Shown one piece after another: positions 41,710 through 51,679 of a DNA stretch of 64,000 bases (positions are counted from its first letter, which is position 1; each line of letters opens with the position of its first letter). Both the position numbers and the translations under genes were made by a program. This DNA is from Streptomyces cyaneus. GTDB lineage: Bacteria > Actinomycetota > Actinomycetes > Streptomycetales > Streptomycetaceae. Where the stretch lies: contig NZ_ML138678.1 of assembly GCF_004028635.1 (NCBI RefSeq), positions 186,001 through 250,000 of the forward strand. Reading direction: 5' to 3'. The notes below the pieces were generated by a model. The model searched no databases. It saw nothing but the letters and a program-made list of their open reading frames with translations, and was not told where the DNA came from.

Positions 41710-41727
41710 TGAGACATTGATGTCTCA
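41710..41727. promoter_or_regulatory. TetR operator candidate
   Basis: TGAGACATTGATGTCTCA: 8-bp perfect arms around TG, 20 bp before the tetR-like ATG. A second partial site (GAGACAACCATAGCC) lies nearer the start. Confidence 0.7.
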
Positions 41728-41792
41728 TACTGGGCGTGTGTGACTCACACCCACGACTCTTCCCTTGATCAGTGGCGCGTCAGCGGCGCGCG

Positions 41793-42764
41793 TCAGTGCC
41801 AGGGCAGCTGCCCGCGCCGCTCCCAGTACGCGCCCGGCTCTTCCACCAACGCACCGAGCCGTTCCAGCTGGCCCTCGTCGAGGTCGACCACGGCGGCATG
41901 CAGGTTGGACGCGAGCTGTACGGTCGTCGCGGCGCCGGAGAGGACCACGCCGGCCCAGGGCTCGCGCAGGATCAGGGCGAGGGCGACGGCGTCGCAGCCC
42001 AGAGACGTTTCTTCGGCTACGGCCTTCAGCGCGTCCGGGGCGTACGGGTCCGCGAGTCGCCCGTTGGCCATGCCCTCCTTGACGATCACCGTGAGCCCGG
42101 CGTCGTGGGCCTCGGCGAGGGCGGGGCCGGCCGAGGTCTCCAGGGCGTTGTAGGTCGACTGGACGGTACGGAAGAGGGGCTCGCCGTCGACTGTCACGGC
42201 GAGCGCGGCGCGGATCGCGTCGGCCTGGGCGGGGCCGCTGGTGGAGAAGCCGATGGCGAGGCCCTGGGCGGCGGCCTCGGCCAGCCTGGCGTGGAGGTCC
42301 TTGTCGGTGAGGGCGGGGCTGTCCGGGGTCACCGAGTGGATCTGGTACAGGTCGAGCCGGTCGCCGAGGAGGGCGTCGGTCTCGGCGCGCTGGCGCTCGT
42401 ACGTCGCCAGGGTGTGGTCCTTGACCTCGTGCTTCTCGGCGTCGGTTGTCCAGCCGGCGGTGTAGGTGTAGCCCCACTTGCTGCCGACGACGATGTCGTC
42501 GATGTCGGGGCGGGCGTGCAGCCAGTCGGCGAGGAACTCCTCGGAGCGGCCGTAGGAGCGGGCCGCGTCGAAGTAGCGGACGCCCTGGGCGTAGGCGGCG
42601 TCGAGGAGTTCGTGGGTGCGGGTGCGCAGGGCGTCGACGGTGCGCTCGGCCGGGAGGTCCTCCTCCCGGCCGAGGTTGATGTACCCCGGGCGGCCCACGG
42701 CGGCCAGGCCGAGTCCCAGATGCGCGGTCGGCGTGGTCGTGGCGGCCAGACGGCTGAACGGCAT
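41793..42764 (-). CDS. aldo/keto reductase
   Basis: 323 aa. The AKR tetrad can be placed: Asp and Tyr in RYFDAARSYGRSEEFLADWL, Lys in VVGSKWGYTYTAGW and His in LYQIHSVTPDS. NADPH binding follows the usual C-terminal pattern (GVVLSGAATTVQLASNLHA). Reduces aldehydes or ketones; the substrate is unknown. Confidence 0.9.
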   Translation of the reverse strand: MPFSRLAATTTPTAHLGLGLAAVGRPGYINLGREEDLPAERTVDALRTRTHELLDAAYAQGVRYFDAARSYGRSEEFLADWLHARPDIDDIVVGSKWGYTYTAGWTTDAEKHEVKDHTLATYERQRAETDALLGDRLDLYQIHSVTPDSPALTDKDLHARLAEAAAQGLAIGFSTSGPAQADAIRAALAVTVDGEPLFRTVQSTYNALETSAGPALAEAHDAGLTVIVKEGMANGRLADPYAPDALKAVAEETSLGCDAVALALILREPWAGVVLSGAATTVQLASNLHAAVVDLDEGQLERLGALVEEPGAYWERRGQLPWH

Positions 42765-42850
42765 GGCGGGCTCCGTGCACGGTCGACGGACGGGTGACCC
42801 GCACCAATCTACCGACGCCCGTCCGCCTCGGCCCGGACGGACGCGGCGGC

Positions 42851-43681
42851 TCAGCCCGCGCTGACGCAGCGCGGCCCGAAGGCCGGGTCGGCAGGACCGC
42901 TGCGCCCGAGGGCGTTGAGCACCCATTGCTGCACCAGCGGGGACTTGGGCGCCTGGTCGTGCTCGGTGAGGTCGAGCGGACAACGGTCCTGAAGCAGGAC
43001 GTTGGTGACATAGGAGGCGGGCCCGCTGAGGAAGGAACTGGTGTACGGCAGCACGACCTCGTCGTACTTGGTGGCGATCGCCGTGTAGTCGGGGCCGACC
43101 GGGGTCTCCGGGGCGGAGTTGAGCTTCTGGAGGAGGCCCGAGCCGGCGGTCTGGTCGACGCAGGAGGGGCAGAGAGTGGCGCCGGCCACGAGGGCGAGCG
43201 GGTTGGTGGTGCCGTGGTTGGAGGGCACGATGCCGACGAGGTCGTCGACCTTGGTCGCGCCGCCCAGGAACTTGACGTAGTAGCGGGGCATCATGCCGCC
43301 CTGGCTGTGGCCGACGATGTCGGCCTTCTTGGCCCCGGTCGCGCCGAGCACGGCGTTCACGAAGTCGCGCAGTTCGGCCGCCGAGTCCGGGATCGGGGCG
43401 GTCTCCAGGTCCCCGTAGTCGAAGGAGAAGACGCAGTATCCGGCGTTCGCCAGGGCGGGCGAGAGGGTCAGCCAGTTCTCGTACGAGGTCTTGAAGGTGC
43501 CGTTCACCAGGACCACGGGCTGCGGATGGGCCGAATCCGGCTTGCAGGACCAGTCGTTGGCACCGGGCGGCGGAGTGCCGGCGGCGCTCGCGGGGGCCAT
43601 GAGACCGAGGGCGCACAGGGCGGCGGTCGCGGCGGCGGCGAGGAGGAGGCGGGCGGTTCGTCTTGTGCGTCTCGCGCGCAT
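42851..43681 (-). CDS. secreted lipase/esterase (alpha/beta hydrolase, Lipase_2 type)
   Basis: 276 aa. Sec signal (MRARRTRRTARLLLAAAATA ... ASAAG). The body starts PVVLVNGTFKTSYENWLTLS; nucleophile elbow GHSQGGMMPRYYVKFLGG and the Cys pair CPSC suggest an extracellular lipase of the Lipase class 2 group. Start at 43681 is preceded by AAAGGGAC. Likely hydrolyses short to medium acyl esters. Confidence 0.88.
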   Translation of the reverse strand: MRARRTRRTARLLLAAAATAALCALGLMAPASAAGTPPPGANDWSCKPDSAHPQPVVLVNGTFKTSYENWLTLSPALANAGYCVFSFDYGDLETAPIPDSAAELRDFVNAVLGATGAKKADIVGHSQGGMMPRYYVKFLGGATKVDDLVGIVPSNHGTTNPLALVAGATLCPSCVDQTAGSGLLQKLNSAPETPVGPDYTAIATKYDEVVLPYTSSFLSGPASYVTNVLLQDRCPLDLTEHDQAPKSPLVQQWVLNALGRSGPADPAFGPRCVSAG

Positions 43682-43825
43682 GATGTCCCTTTCATGCTCG
43701 ACCATGATCGACCGGCGTTCGGCAATGTCGACCGGGAACCGGAATACTTACTTCCGAGTAGGGGGAAGTCAATGATTCGGCCAGTGGCCGAATCCTTTCC
43801 GTTACCGGGCGCGCCGGGACAGCAC

Positions 43826-43856
43826 GAAGGGCCCGGACGCGATGTCCGGGCCCTTC
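43826..43856 (-). terminator. terminator of argH
   Basis: 13-bp perfect stem GAAGGGCCCGGAC/GTCCGGGCCCTTC, 5-nt loop, 15 bp after the argH stop. Confidence 0.85.
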
Positions 43857-43871
43857 TGTCGACCGGGGATG

Positions 43872-45377
<1,506 letters not shown>

Positions 45378-45404
45378 CTAGTGCGCGCTCACCACACATT
45401 GACA

Positions 45405-45438
45405 TGCATGAGTATGCAGAGGACTGCATGATTCGTCA
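45405..45438. promoter_or_regulatory. paired ARG boxes upstream of argH
   Basis: TGCATGAGTATGCA (45405-45418) and TGCATGATTCGTCA (45425-45438), centres 20 bp apart, about 100 bp before argH. These resemble ArgR half-site pairs and the same arrangement precedes argC. Confidence 0.8.
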
Positions 45439-45568
45439 ATTCCGGCGGACCGCGGTAGGAAATTTGAAGATCCTTTGAACACGGGAAACCGCTTACTCGT
45501 ATCTCTCGCCGAACGCAGGCGCCGCGTTCGGAAACGACGACACCCCCGAACCCGAGTGAGGCATCCGC

Positions 45569-46438
45569 ATGTCCAGGGCTCTTCCGAAGTACAACAAGCG
45601 TCGCGTCACGTTCATCGGCGGCGCCGCCGCGGTAGCGCTGTCCGGCACGGTGATCGCCGGCTTCGCCCTCGCCGGGGAGACGACATCGTCTTCGAAGAGC
45701 GCCGGCACCAACGCCCGGACGCTGGCCGGTCCCGGCACGATCTCCTGCCCCGACGTGAAGTCGAAGCTGCCCGCGGTCCCCGCCACCGCGAAGGCCGAGG
45801 TCGACCGCAACCTGGCCCTGCTCAACACCCAGATCCAAGAAGCCAACAAGCGGCTGGTCGACACCGTGGGCCAGGGCGGGCCCAACTTCGTCCAGAACGC
45901 CATCCTCGGCCCCCTGAAGGACAAGCGGGTCGCGACGGTCAACCGCATCGCGACGGCCATCGGCCGCACGGCCGCCAAGCCGCAGGGCCTGGACGCGCTG
46001 GCACCCTGCACCCTCAACGCCAACGGGAACGCGGCTGCCGCGACCCCGAGCGCGACGCCCACCAAGCAGGCCGGTGGCAACACGGGGAACACCGGTAACA
46101 CGGGCAACACCGGGAATGCGGGCAACGCGGGCAACACCAACGCCGCCGGCACCATCTCCTGCCCGGACGTGAAGTCGAAGCTCCCGGCGGTCCCCGCCAC
46201 CGCGAAGGCCGAGGTCGACCGCAACCTCGCGCTGCTCAACACGCAGATCCAGGAGGCCGACAAGCGCCTCGCCTCCTCGGTCGGCCAGGGCGGGCCCAAC
46301 TTCGTGCAGAACGCCATCCTCGGCCCGCTGAAGGACAAGCGGGTGTCGACGATCGACCGCATCGCCATCTCCATCGGCCGTACGGCGGCCAAGCCCCAGG
46401 GACTGAACTCCCTGGCCGCCTGCACGCTCACCAAGTGA
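45569..46438 (+). CDS. secreted protein of two near-identical 90-aa domains, function unknown
   Basis: 289 aa with a signal (FIGGAAAVALSGTVIAGFAL). Two copies (about 57-149 and 195-288) share TISCPDVKSKLPAVPATAKA, EVDRNLALLNTQIQEA, GQGGPNFVQNAILGPLKDKR and GRTAAKPQGL. Each has two Cys 87 residues apart (60/147 and 198/285), so each domain probably closes with one disulfide. A linker of NTG/NAG triplets joins them. No known family recognised; helical repeat, perhaps envelope-associated (inference). Confidence 0.85.
   Translation: MSRALPKYNKRRVTFIGGAAAVALSGTVIAGFALAGETTSSSKSAGTNARTLAGPGTISCPDVKSKLPAVPATAKAEVDRNLALLNTQIQEANKRLVDTVGQGGPNFVQNAILGPLKDKRVATVNRIATAIGRTAAKPQGLDALAPCTLNANGNAAAATPSATPTKQAGGNTGNTGNTGNTGNAGNAGNTNAAGTISCPDVKSKLPAVPATAKAEVDRNLALLNTQIQEADKRLASSVGQGGPNFVQNAILGPLKDKRVSTIDRIAISIGRTAAKPQGLNSLAACTLTK
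45735..46434 (+). repeat. direct duplication within the secreted protein gene
   Basis: About 280-bp units, 45735-46014 and 46148-46434, offset about 414 bp, separated by a linker rich in GGCAACACC-type triplets. Confidence 0.85.
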
Positions 46439-46450
46439 CGTGACGGACAG

Positions 46451-46491
46451 CCGTGGCCGCCCCGTCGGCACGCCGGCCGGGGCGGCCACGG
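46451..46491 (+). terminator. terminator after the duplicated secreted protein
   Basis: Perfect 14-bp stem CCGTGGCCGCCCCG/CGGGGCGGCCACGG, 13-nt loop, 13 bp after the stop. Confidence 0.8.
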
Positions 46492-46518
46492 CGACGCCTG
46501 CCGAACGAATGCCACAAT

Positions 46519-46560
46519 TCGTTAGACAGGCGAAAGAGTTGCACCCATAATCGTTAGACA
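46519..46560 (+). promoter_or_regulatory. leaderless promoter with duplicated TCGTTAGACA
   Basis: TAGACA (46523-46528), 17-bp spacer, CATAAT (46546-46551), each one mismatch from sigma-70 consensus, with the start codon nine bases beyond the -10. TCGTTAGACA occurs at 46519-46528, over the -35, and at 46551-46560, over the start site: a candidate two-site operator. Confidence 0.65.
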
Positions 46561-47147
46561 TGGGAAAGACCTATGAACGCATAGACGGCAGGCTGCGCAC
46601 CTTCATCGAGGCGCAGCCCCTCTTCTTCACCGCGACCGCCCCCCTCTCCGGCGACGGCACGGTCAACCTCTCCCCCAAGGGCCTCAAGGGCTCCTTCGCC
46701 GTCCTCGACGAACTCACTGTCGCCTACCTGGACTTCGCCGGCTCCACCGCGGAGACGATCGCGCATCTGCGGGAGAACGGCCGGATCACCCTGATGTGGT
46801 GCGCGTTCCAGGGCCCGCCCAACATCGTCCGGGTGCACGGCCGCGGCGAGGCGGTGCTGCGTGACGACCCCCGCTTCAAGGAACTGCTGAGCCACTTCCC
46901 GGACATCGATCCGAGCCTGCACGGCCTGCGGGCGATCATCGTCGTGACGGCCGACACGGTCCGTGACTCCTGCGGCTACGCGGTGCCCTTCATGACGTAC
47001 GACGAGGACCGCGATCTGCACGCCAGGCGCTTCGCGCGCGAGGACGACGCCTCGCTCAGCGCGTACTTCGCCAACAAGGAGCACATCGCGACGAGCCTGG
47101 ATGGCCTACCCGGGCTGCCGTTGCCGCTGCCTCCGTCTAGCGTCTGA
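46560..47147 (+). CDS. pyridoxamine 5'-phosphate oxidase-like FMN/F420-binding protein
   Basis: 195 aa. PNPOx split-barrel pattern: FIEAQPLFFTATAPLSGDGT, VNLSPKGLKGSFAVLDE, YLDFAGSTAETIAHLRENGR and ITLMWCAFQGPPNIVRVHGR. Members of this subgroup bind a flavin or F420 and act on small molecules; true PdxH activity is not implied. The ATG lies next to a strong promoter with no room for a leader. Confidence 0.88.
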   Translation: MGKTYERIDGRLRTFIEAQPLFFTATAPLSGDGTVNLSPKGLKGSFAVLDELTVAYLDFAGSTAETIAHLRENGRITLMWCAFQGPPNIVRVHGRGEAVLRDDPRFKELLSHFPDIDPSLHGLRAIIVVTADTVRDSCGYAVPFMTYDEDRDLHARRFAREDDASLSAYFANKEHIATSLDGLPGLPLPLPPSSV

Positions 47148-47150
47148 GCC

Positions 47151-47852
47151 ATGCGCCCCGGTGTCGTCGCCCTCGCGTCCGCCTCCCTCCTCGTGCTCGG
47201 CGCCGCGCCGGGCGAGGGGCCACCGCGACCGCTGCCCGCGCGCATGGCCGACACCGGGGGCGGTACCCAGCTGATCACCGCGGTGGCACCGAGGACCGCC
47301 TCGACGTCCGGGACGGTCACCTGGTGGGACCGGGTCGACGGGCAGTGGGTGAAGGCCGGTTCGGCGCCGGCCCGCTTCGGGGCGAAGGGGCTCGTCGAGG
47401 GGGCCGAGCGCAAGCAGAGCACGAACACGACGCCCACGGGGCTGTACGGGCTGCCGTACGCCTTCGGTGTCGAGGCGGCGCCGCGCGGGACGGCGTACCA
47501 GTACCGCCGCGTTCACAAGGACTCCTGGTGGTGCCAGGACAACGACTCGCGTGCCTACAACCGCTGGACCGAGCCCCTGGCGCGCGACTGCCGGGGCGCC
47601 GAGTCCGAGCACCTGATCTCGTACGGGGCGCTGTACGCGCACGCGCTCGTCATCGCCTTCAACTACGAGCGTCCGGTGAAGGGGCGCGGGGCCGGGATCT
47701 TCCTGCATGTGAAGGGGCGCGGGGCGACGGCCGGTTGTGTGTCGGTGCCCAAGGACGCGATGAGGCGGATCCTCAAGTGGGCCGATCCCCGGCAAAAACC
47801 GCACATCGCGATCGGGACGGCGAACGGCACCACGGCGATCACCCGGTACTGA
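47151..47852 (+). CDS. secreted L,D-transpeptidase-like (YkuD-type) protein
   Basis: 233 aa. Short signal (MRPGVVALASASLLVLGAAP). The catalytic region is GIFLHVKGRGATAGCVSVPK, which keeps the HxxG...GC(V/I)S arrangement of L,D-transpeptidases (Cys nucleophile). TNTTPTGLYGLPYAFGVE and YRRVHKDSWWCQDNDSRAYN match the actinobacterial secreted subgroup. It may cross-link peptidoglycan or attach proteins to it. Four bases after the PNPOx gene, possibly co-transcribed. Confidence 0.85.
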   Translation: MRPGVVALASASLLVLGAAPGEGPPRPLPARMADTGGGTQLITAVAPRTASTSGTVTWWDRVDGQWVKAGSAPARFGAKGLVEGAERKQSTNTTPTGLYGLPYAFGVEAAPRGTAYQYRRVHKDSWWCQDNDSRAYNRWTEPLARDCRGAESEHLISYGALYAHALVIAFNYERPVKGRGAGIFLHVKGRGATAGCVSVPKDAMRRILKWADPRQKPHIAIGTANGTTAITRY

Positions 47853-48005
47853 GCAAGTAATGGCCAAGTACTGAGCGAGCACCGAGCCGGTACTACGCGA
47901 GCACCGAGCAATCCCCACTGAACACACGGACCTCCCCGCACGTATCTCTGGGCCAAGGGACCACGCCCATCACGCACTCCCCTTGCTCCCGTCCCCGGAG
48001 GAACC

Positions 48006-49388
48006 GTGACCACCACGCTCGCAGGCGGCCGTGCCGCCCGCCGCCAGACGATGCGCCGCATCCGCCCGCGCCGATCCCCGGCCGTCCCGCTGGTGATCGC
48101 CCTATGGGCGGGCGCGGCGGCGGTGCTGTGGCTGTGGTGGGACAACACGCCGTCCCTCGCGGACAACACCGCCAAGATCCTCGCCGCCGGGCGGATCACC
48201 GGACTGCTGGCCGGATATCTCATGGCGCTGGTGGTGCTGCAGATGGCCCGGGTGCCCGCGCTGGAGCGGCGGGTGGGCTCGGACCGGGTCGCGCGCTGGC
48301 ACGCGATGAGCGGTCGTTACACGATCTGCCTGGTCATCGCGCATGTCTTCCTCACCATGTGGGCGTACGCGCTCCAGGCCGGCAAGACGCTCGGCGATGT
48401 GGTCCAGCAGACGATCGACTCGGTCAACACGCTGCCGGACATGGGCAAGGCGGCCATCGGCACCGGGCTGCTGTTCTTCATCGCGTTCATCTCGATCGGG
48501 GGGATCCGCCGCCGGATCCCGTACGACACCTGGTACCACGTGCACCTGCTCACCTACGCGGCCGTGTATCTGACGTTCTGGCACCAGATCACCACCGGCA
48601 ACGAGTTCGCCGTCGAGCCGTCCGCGAAGACCTTCTGGTACGGGCTGTACGGGGTCGTGACCGCACTGGTGGTCTGGTACCGGATCCTCACCCCGATCCG
48701 CCTCAACCTGCGGCACCGGATGTATGTCGAGGCGGTCATCGAGGAGACGCCGGGCATCGTGTCGGTGCTGATCGGCGGGCGCAAGCTGCACCGTATGGGC
48801 GCGGAGGCCGGGCAGTTCTTCCGCTGGCGGTTCAAGGCACCGGGCATGCGGTTCAGCTCCCACCCCTACTCGCTGTCGGCGGCGCCCCGCCCCGACATGC
48901 TGCGGATCACCGTCAAGGCGATCGGCGACCACACCTCGCGGCTGCGCGACCTGAGGCCCGGCACCAAGGTGTGGGCCGAGGGGCCGTACGGCGCGATGAC
49001 CGCCCAGCGCCGCAGCCGGGGCAAGGTGCTGCTGGTGGCGGGCGGCGTCGGCATCACGCCGATGCGGGCCCTGTTCGAGACGCTGCCCGGCGCGTCCGGC
49101 GACATCACCCTGCTCTACCGGGCCAACAGCACCCAGGACCTGGCGCTGTGGGACGAGCTCGCGGCCATCGCCGACGAGCGCGGTGCCCGGCTGATGTACG
49201 CGGTCAACAGCCCGGACGGCGAGCGGCCGGACATCTCGGCGGAGCGGCTGCTCCAGAAGCTGCCCGACATCGACAAGCACGACGTGTTCATGTGCGGGCC
49301 GGCCGGCTTCGCGCAGTCCGTCTACGAAGCACTGCGCGGCGCGGGTGTGCCCGCCCGCCGCATCCATCACGAGTCGTTCGAGATGTGA
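48006..49388 (+). CDS. ferric-reductase-like transmembrane flavocytochrome
   Basis: 460 aa, GTG start after GGAG. Six N-terminal helices with paired His (ARWHAMSGRYTICLVIAHVF, YHVHLLTYAAVYLTFWHQIT) suggest two b-type hemes. The C-terminal ferredoxin-reductase part has FAD motif HPYSLSAAP, NAD(P)H motif GGVGITPMRALFETLP and end MCGPAGFAQSVYEALRGAGV. It would move electrons from cytosolic NAD(P)H across the membrane. First of a unit with the FMN-binding and ApbE genes. Confidence 0.9.
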   Translation: MTTTLAGGRAARRQTMRRIRPRRSPAVPLVIALWAGAAAVLWLWWDNTPSLADNTAKILAAGRITGLLAGYLMALVVLQMARVPALERRVGSDRVARWHAMSGRYTICLVIAHVFLTMWAYALQAGKTLGDVVQQTIDSVNTLPDMGKAAIGTGLLFFIAFISIGGIRRRIPYDTWYHVHLLTYAAVYLTFWHQITTGNEFAVEPSAKTFWYGLYGVVTALVVWYRILTPIRLNLRHRMYVEAVIEETPGIVSVLIGGRKLHRMGAEAGQFFRWRFKAPGMRFSSHPYSLSAAPRPDMLRITVKAIGDHTSRLRDLRPGTKVWAEGPYGAMTAQRRSRGKVLLVAGGVGITPMRALFETLPGASGDITLLYRANSTQDLALWDELAAIADERGARLMYAVNSPDGERPDISAERLLQKLPDIDKHDVFMCGPAGFAQSVYEALRGAGVPARRIHHESFEM

Positions 49389-49426
49389 GCGACGGGACTC
49401 AAAAGACTTCAGGAGCTGTAGGAGCC

Positions 49427-50227
49427 ATGAGGAAGAGTCACCCCATCCGGCGTGTCGTGCTGGCCGGTGCGGCCACCGTGTCCGGGATCGTGCTGCTGCT
49501 GTCGCTGAAGCCGGCGACGGACCCGGCCTCCGCGCAGGCGGCGGGCGGCGCGGCACCACCCGTGGCGGCACAGTCGCCGCAGGGCGGCGCCCAGGCGGCC
49601 GGCAACGGCACGGTCACCGGTGACGCGGCGCAGACCCAGTACGGGGCCGTGCAGGTCCGGCTGACCGTGGCCAACGGGAAGATCACCCGGGCGGAGGCCG
49701 TCCAGGCACCCAAGGGCGGCCAGAGCGACCAGATCACCGCGAACGCCGTACCCAAGCTCAACCAGGCGGCGGTCGCAGCGCAGAGCGCGAGCATCGACGC
49801 GGTGTCCGGGGCGACCTACACCAGCGCCGGGTACAAGGAATCCCTCCAGTCGGCCATCGACAAGGCGAAGGCGAGCGCCGGTTCGTCGCAGGGCTCGGGG
49901 TCACAGGGCTCCGGATCGCAAGGGTCCGGATCGCAGGGTTCGGGTGCCGCCCAGGCCCGTACCGTCACCGGCAGTGTCGCCCAGACCCAGTACGGGCCGG
50001 TCCAGGTCCGGATCACGGTCAACGGCGGCAAGATCACCAAGGCCGAGGCGGTCCAGACGCCCAAGGGCGGCCAGAGCGACCAGGTCACCGCGAACGCCGT
50101 ACCGAAGCTCAACCAGGCAGCCGTGGCGGCGGGCAGCGCCGACATCGACGCGGTCTCCGGAGCCACGTACACCAGCGCCGGCTACAAGGAGTCCCTCCAG
50201 TCGGCCCTGGACCAGGCCGGTGGCTGA
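49427..50227 (+). CDS. exported double FMN-binding-domain protein
   Basis: 266 aa. N-terminal signal or anchor with an Arg pair (IRRVVLAGAATVSGIVLLLS). Two FMN_bind domains (about 62-145 and 179-262) each contain QTQYG.VQVR and VSGATYTSAGYKESLQSA; Thr130 and Thr247 sit in SGAT, the site of covalent FMN attachment in NqrC/RnfG-type proteins. A GSQGSG repeat joins them. Expected electron carrier between the membrane reductase and an outside acceptor. The ApbE gene overlaps its end. Confidence 0.92.
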   Translation: MRKSHPIRRVVLAGAATVSGIVLLLSLKPATDPASAQAAGGAAPPVAAQSPQGGAQAAGNGTVTGDAAQTQYGAVQVRLTVANGKITRAEAVQAPKGGQSDQITANAVPKLNQAAVAAQSASIDAVSGATYTSAGYKESLQSAIDKAKASAGSSQGSGSQGSGSQGSGSQGSGAAQARTVTGSVAQTQYGPVQVRITVNGGKITKAEAVQTPKGGQSDQVTANAVPKLNQAAVAAGSADIDAVSGATYTSAGYKESLQSALDQAGG

Positions 50228-51023
50228 CACGGTGGCGGAACCGGCAGAAGCTCCCGCCGCGGTACGTCATGCGGAGGAGGTCATGGGGACGGTCTTCTCC
50301 TTCGACGTCCGCGGCGGGGAACCCGGTGCCGTCAAGTCGGCACTGGAAGAGGCGGTCACCGCACTGCACCGGGTCGACGAGGTGTTCAGCACCTACCGCG
50401 ACGACAGCCAGGTCTCCCGGCTGGCGCGCGGTGAGCTGACCGTCGAGCGGTGCGATCCGCAGGTCGCCGAGGTGCTCGAACTGGGCGCCGAGGCGGAGCG
50501 GCTCAGCGAGGGCTGGTTCAGCACGTCGTACCAGGGCCGCCTCGACCCGACCGGCATCGTCAAGGGCTGGTCCGTCGAGCGCGCGGCCCGTCGCCTGGCG
50601 CAGGTCCCCGGCGTGACCGGCGTGAGCGTCAACGGCGGCGGCGACGTCCAGCTGCTGGGCGTGCCGGGGGCACAGCGGCCCTGGCGCGTAGGAGTCTCCG
50701 ACCCCCTTCGCCCGGGCGGCCTCGCGGCGGTCATCTCCGCCGCCGGCCTCGACGAACTGGCGGTCGCCACATCCGGCACCGTGGAACGCGGCGCCCACAT
50801 AGTCGACCCCCGCACCGGCCGATCGGCGGTGACGGACCTGGTGGCGGTGACGGTGGTGGCCCCCCAACTGACCTGGGCGGACTGCTGGGCGACGGCGGCT
50901 TTCGCGATGGGTTCGCGACAGGGTCTGCGCTGGCTGGAGTCGCTGCCGGGGGTGGAGGCCCTACTGATCACAGCAGGGGATGAAGTCCGCTGCACAGGAG
51001 GCCTGGCCTCTCGACTGGGCTGA
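50220..51023 (+). CDS. apbE: ApbE-type FAD:protein FMN transferase
   Basis: 267 aa from the GTG at 50220, overlapping the previous gene by 8 bp. ApbE motifs: EEVMGTVFSFDVRG, EVFSTYRDDSQVSRL, LDPTGIVKGWSVERAARRL, VNGGGDVQLLG and HIVDPRTGRSAVTDL. It transfers FMN from FAD to Thr of FMN_bind domains, clearly its neighbour. It has no signal peptide, unlike many ApbE lipoproteins, so flavinylation may happen in the cytoplasm before export. Confidence 0.93.
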   Translation: MADTVAEPAEAPAAVRHAEEVMGTVFSFDVRGGEPGAVKSALEEAVTALHRVDEVFSTYRDDSQVSRLARGELTVERCDPQVAEVLELGAEAERLSEGWFSTSYQGRLDPTGIVKGWSVERAARRLAQVPGVTGVSVNGGGDVQLLGVPGAQRPWRVGVSDPLRPGGLAAVISAAGLDELAVATSGTVERGAHIVDPRTGRSAVTDLVAVTVVAPQLTWADCWATAAFAMGSRQGLRWLESLPGVEALLITAGDEVRCTGGLASRLG

Positions 51024-51029
51024 CTGCCA

Positions 51030-51064
51030 CCCCTCAAGGGGCGCGGGGAACTGCGCGACCAGCC
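51030..51064 (+). repeat. dispersed Streptomyces intergenic element, copy 2
   Basis: Identical to 2844-2871 over 28 nt (51037-51064). A CCCCT/AGGGG stem with CA loop precedes it, between convergent apbE and argR; acts at best as a weak terminator. Confidence 0.75.
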
Positions 51065-51105
51065 ACAACTCACCCGCAGTCGGCGAACGACCGCCACCAC
51101 CCCAC

Positions 51106-51660
51106 TCAGTGGCCGTTCTGCGCCAACCTCAGCAAGTGATCGGCCAAGGCCTGACCCCCCGTAGGATTCCGGCTGATCAGCAGCAACGTATCGTCACCGG
51201 CAATCGTGCCGAGAATGTCCTGCAGCTCGGCCTGATCAATGGCCGAGGCCAAGAACTGCGCGGCCCCCGGAGGGGTACGCAGGACCACGAGGTTCGCGGA
51301 AGCCTCCGCGGAGATCAGCAGCTCCTGGGAGAGCCGCCGCATCCGCTCCTCCTTGGCCGACTCACCCAGCGGCGCACGGGGGGTCCGAAAACCCCCCTCA
51401 CTGGGCACCGCGTAGATCAGATCGCCCTCGTTGTTACGGATCTTCACCGCGTTGAGCTCGTCCAGATCCCGGGAGAGCGTCGCCTGGGTGACGCTCAACC
51501 CGTCATCGGCGAGCAGCTTCGCCAACTGGCTCTGCGACCGCACCGGCTGCCGGTTGAGGATGTCCACGATCCGGCGGTGACGTGCGGTGCGGGTCTGCGG
51601 CACGGCGGGCCCGGCGGCCCCGTTCGCGTCGTTGTGCCCGTGGTCCTGCGCATGACTCAT
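51106..51660 (-). CDS. argR: arginine repressor ArgR
   Basis: 184 aa. N-terminal winged helix ([40 protein letters not shown]) and C-terminal hexamerisation/arginine-binding domain ([20 protein letters not shown] then [10 protein letters not shown]). With arginine it represses arg operons through ARG boxes. Last gene of argCJBDR, 19 bp after argD. Confidence 0.96.
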   Translation of the reverse strand: MSHAQDHGHNDANGAAGPAVPQTRTARHRRIVDILNRQPVRSQSQLAKLLADDGLSVTQATLSRDLDELNAVKIRNNEGDLIYAVPSEGGFRTPRAPLGESAKEERMRRLSQELLISAEASANLVVLRTPPGAAQFLASAIDQAELQDILGTIAGDDTLLLISRNPTGGQALADHLLRLAQNGH

Positions 51661-51679
51661 CGTCGTCTCATTCTCCGGA

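Noticed and set aside
46080..46145. CRISPR-like short repeats (AACACCGG/AACACGGG triplets)
   Set aside because: They encode the NTG/NAG linker of the duplicated secreted protein and have no spacers.
48102..49571. 489-codon minus-strand frame opposite the ferric-reductase-like gene
   Set aside because: Rich in Arg, His and Pro; the plus strand has FAD and NAD(P)H motifs in frame.
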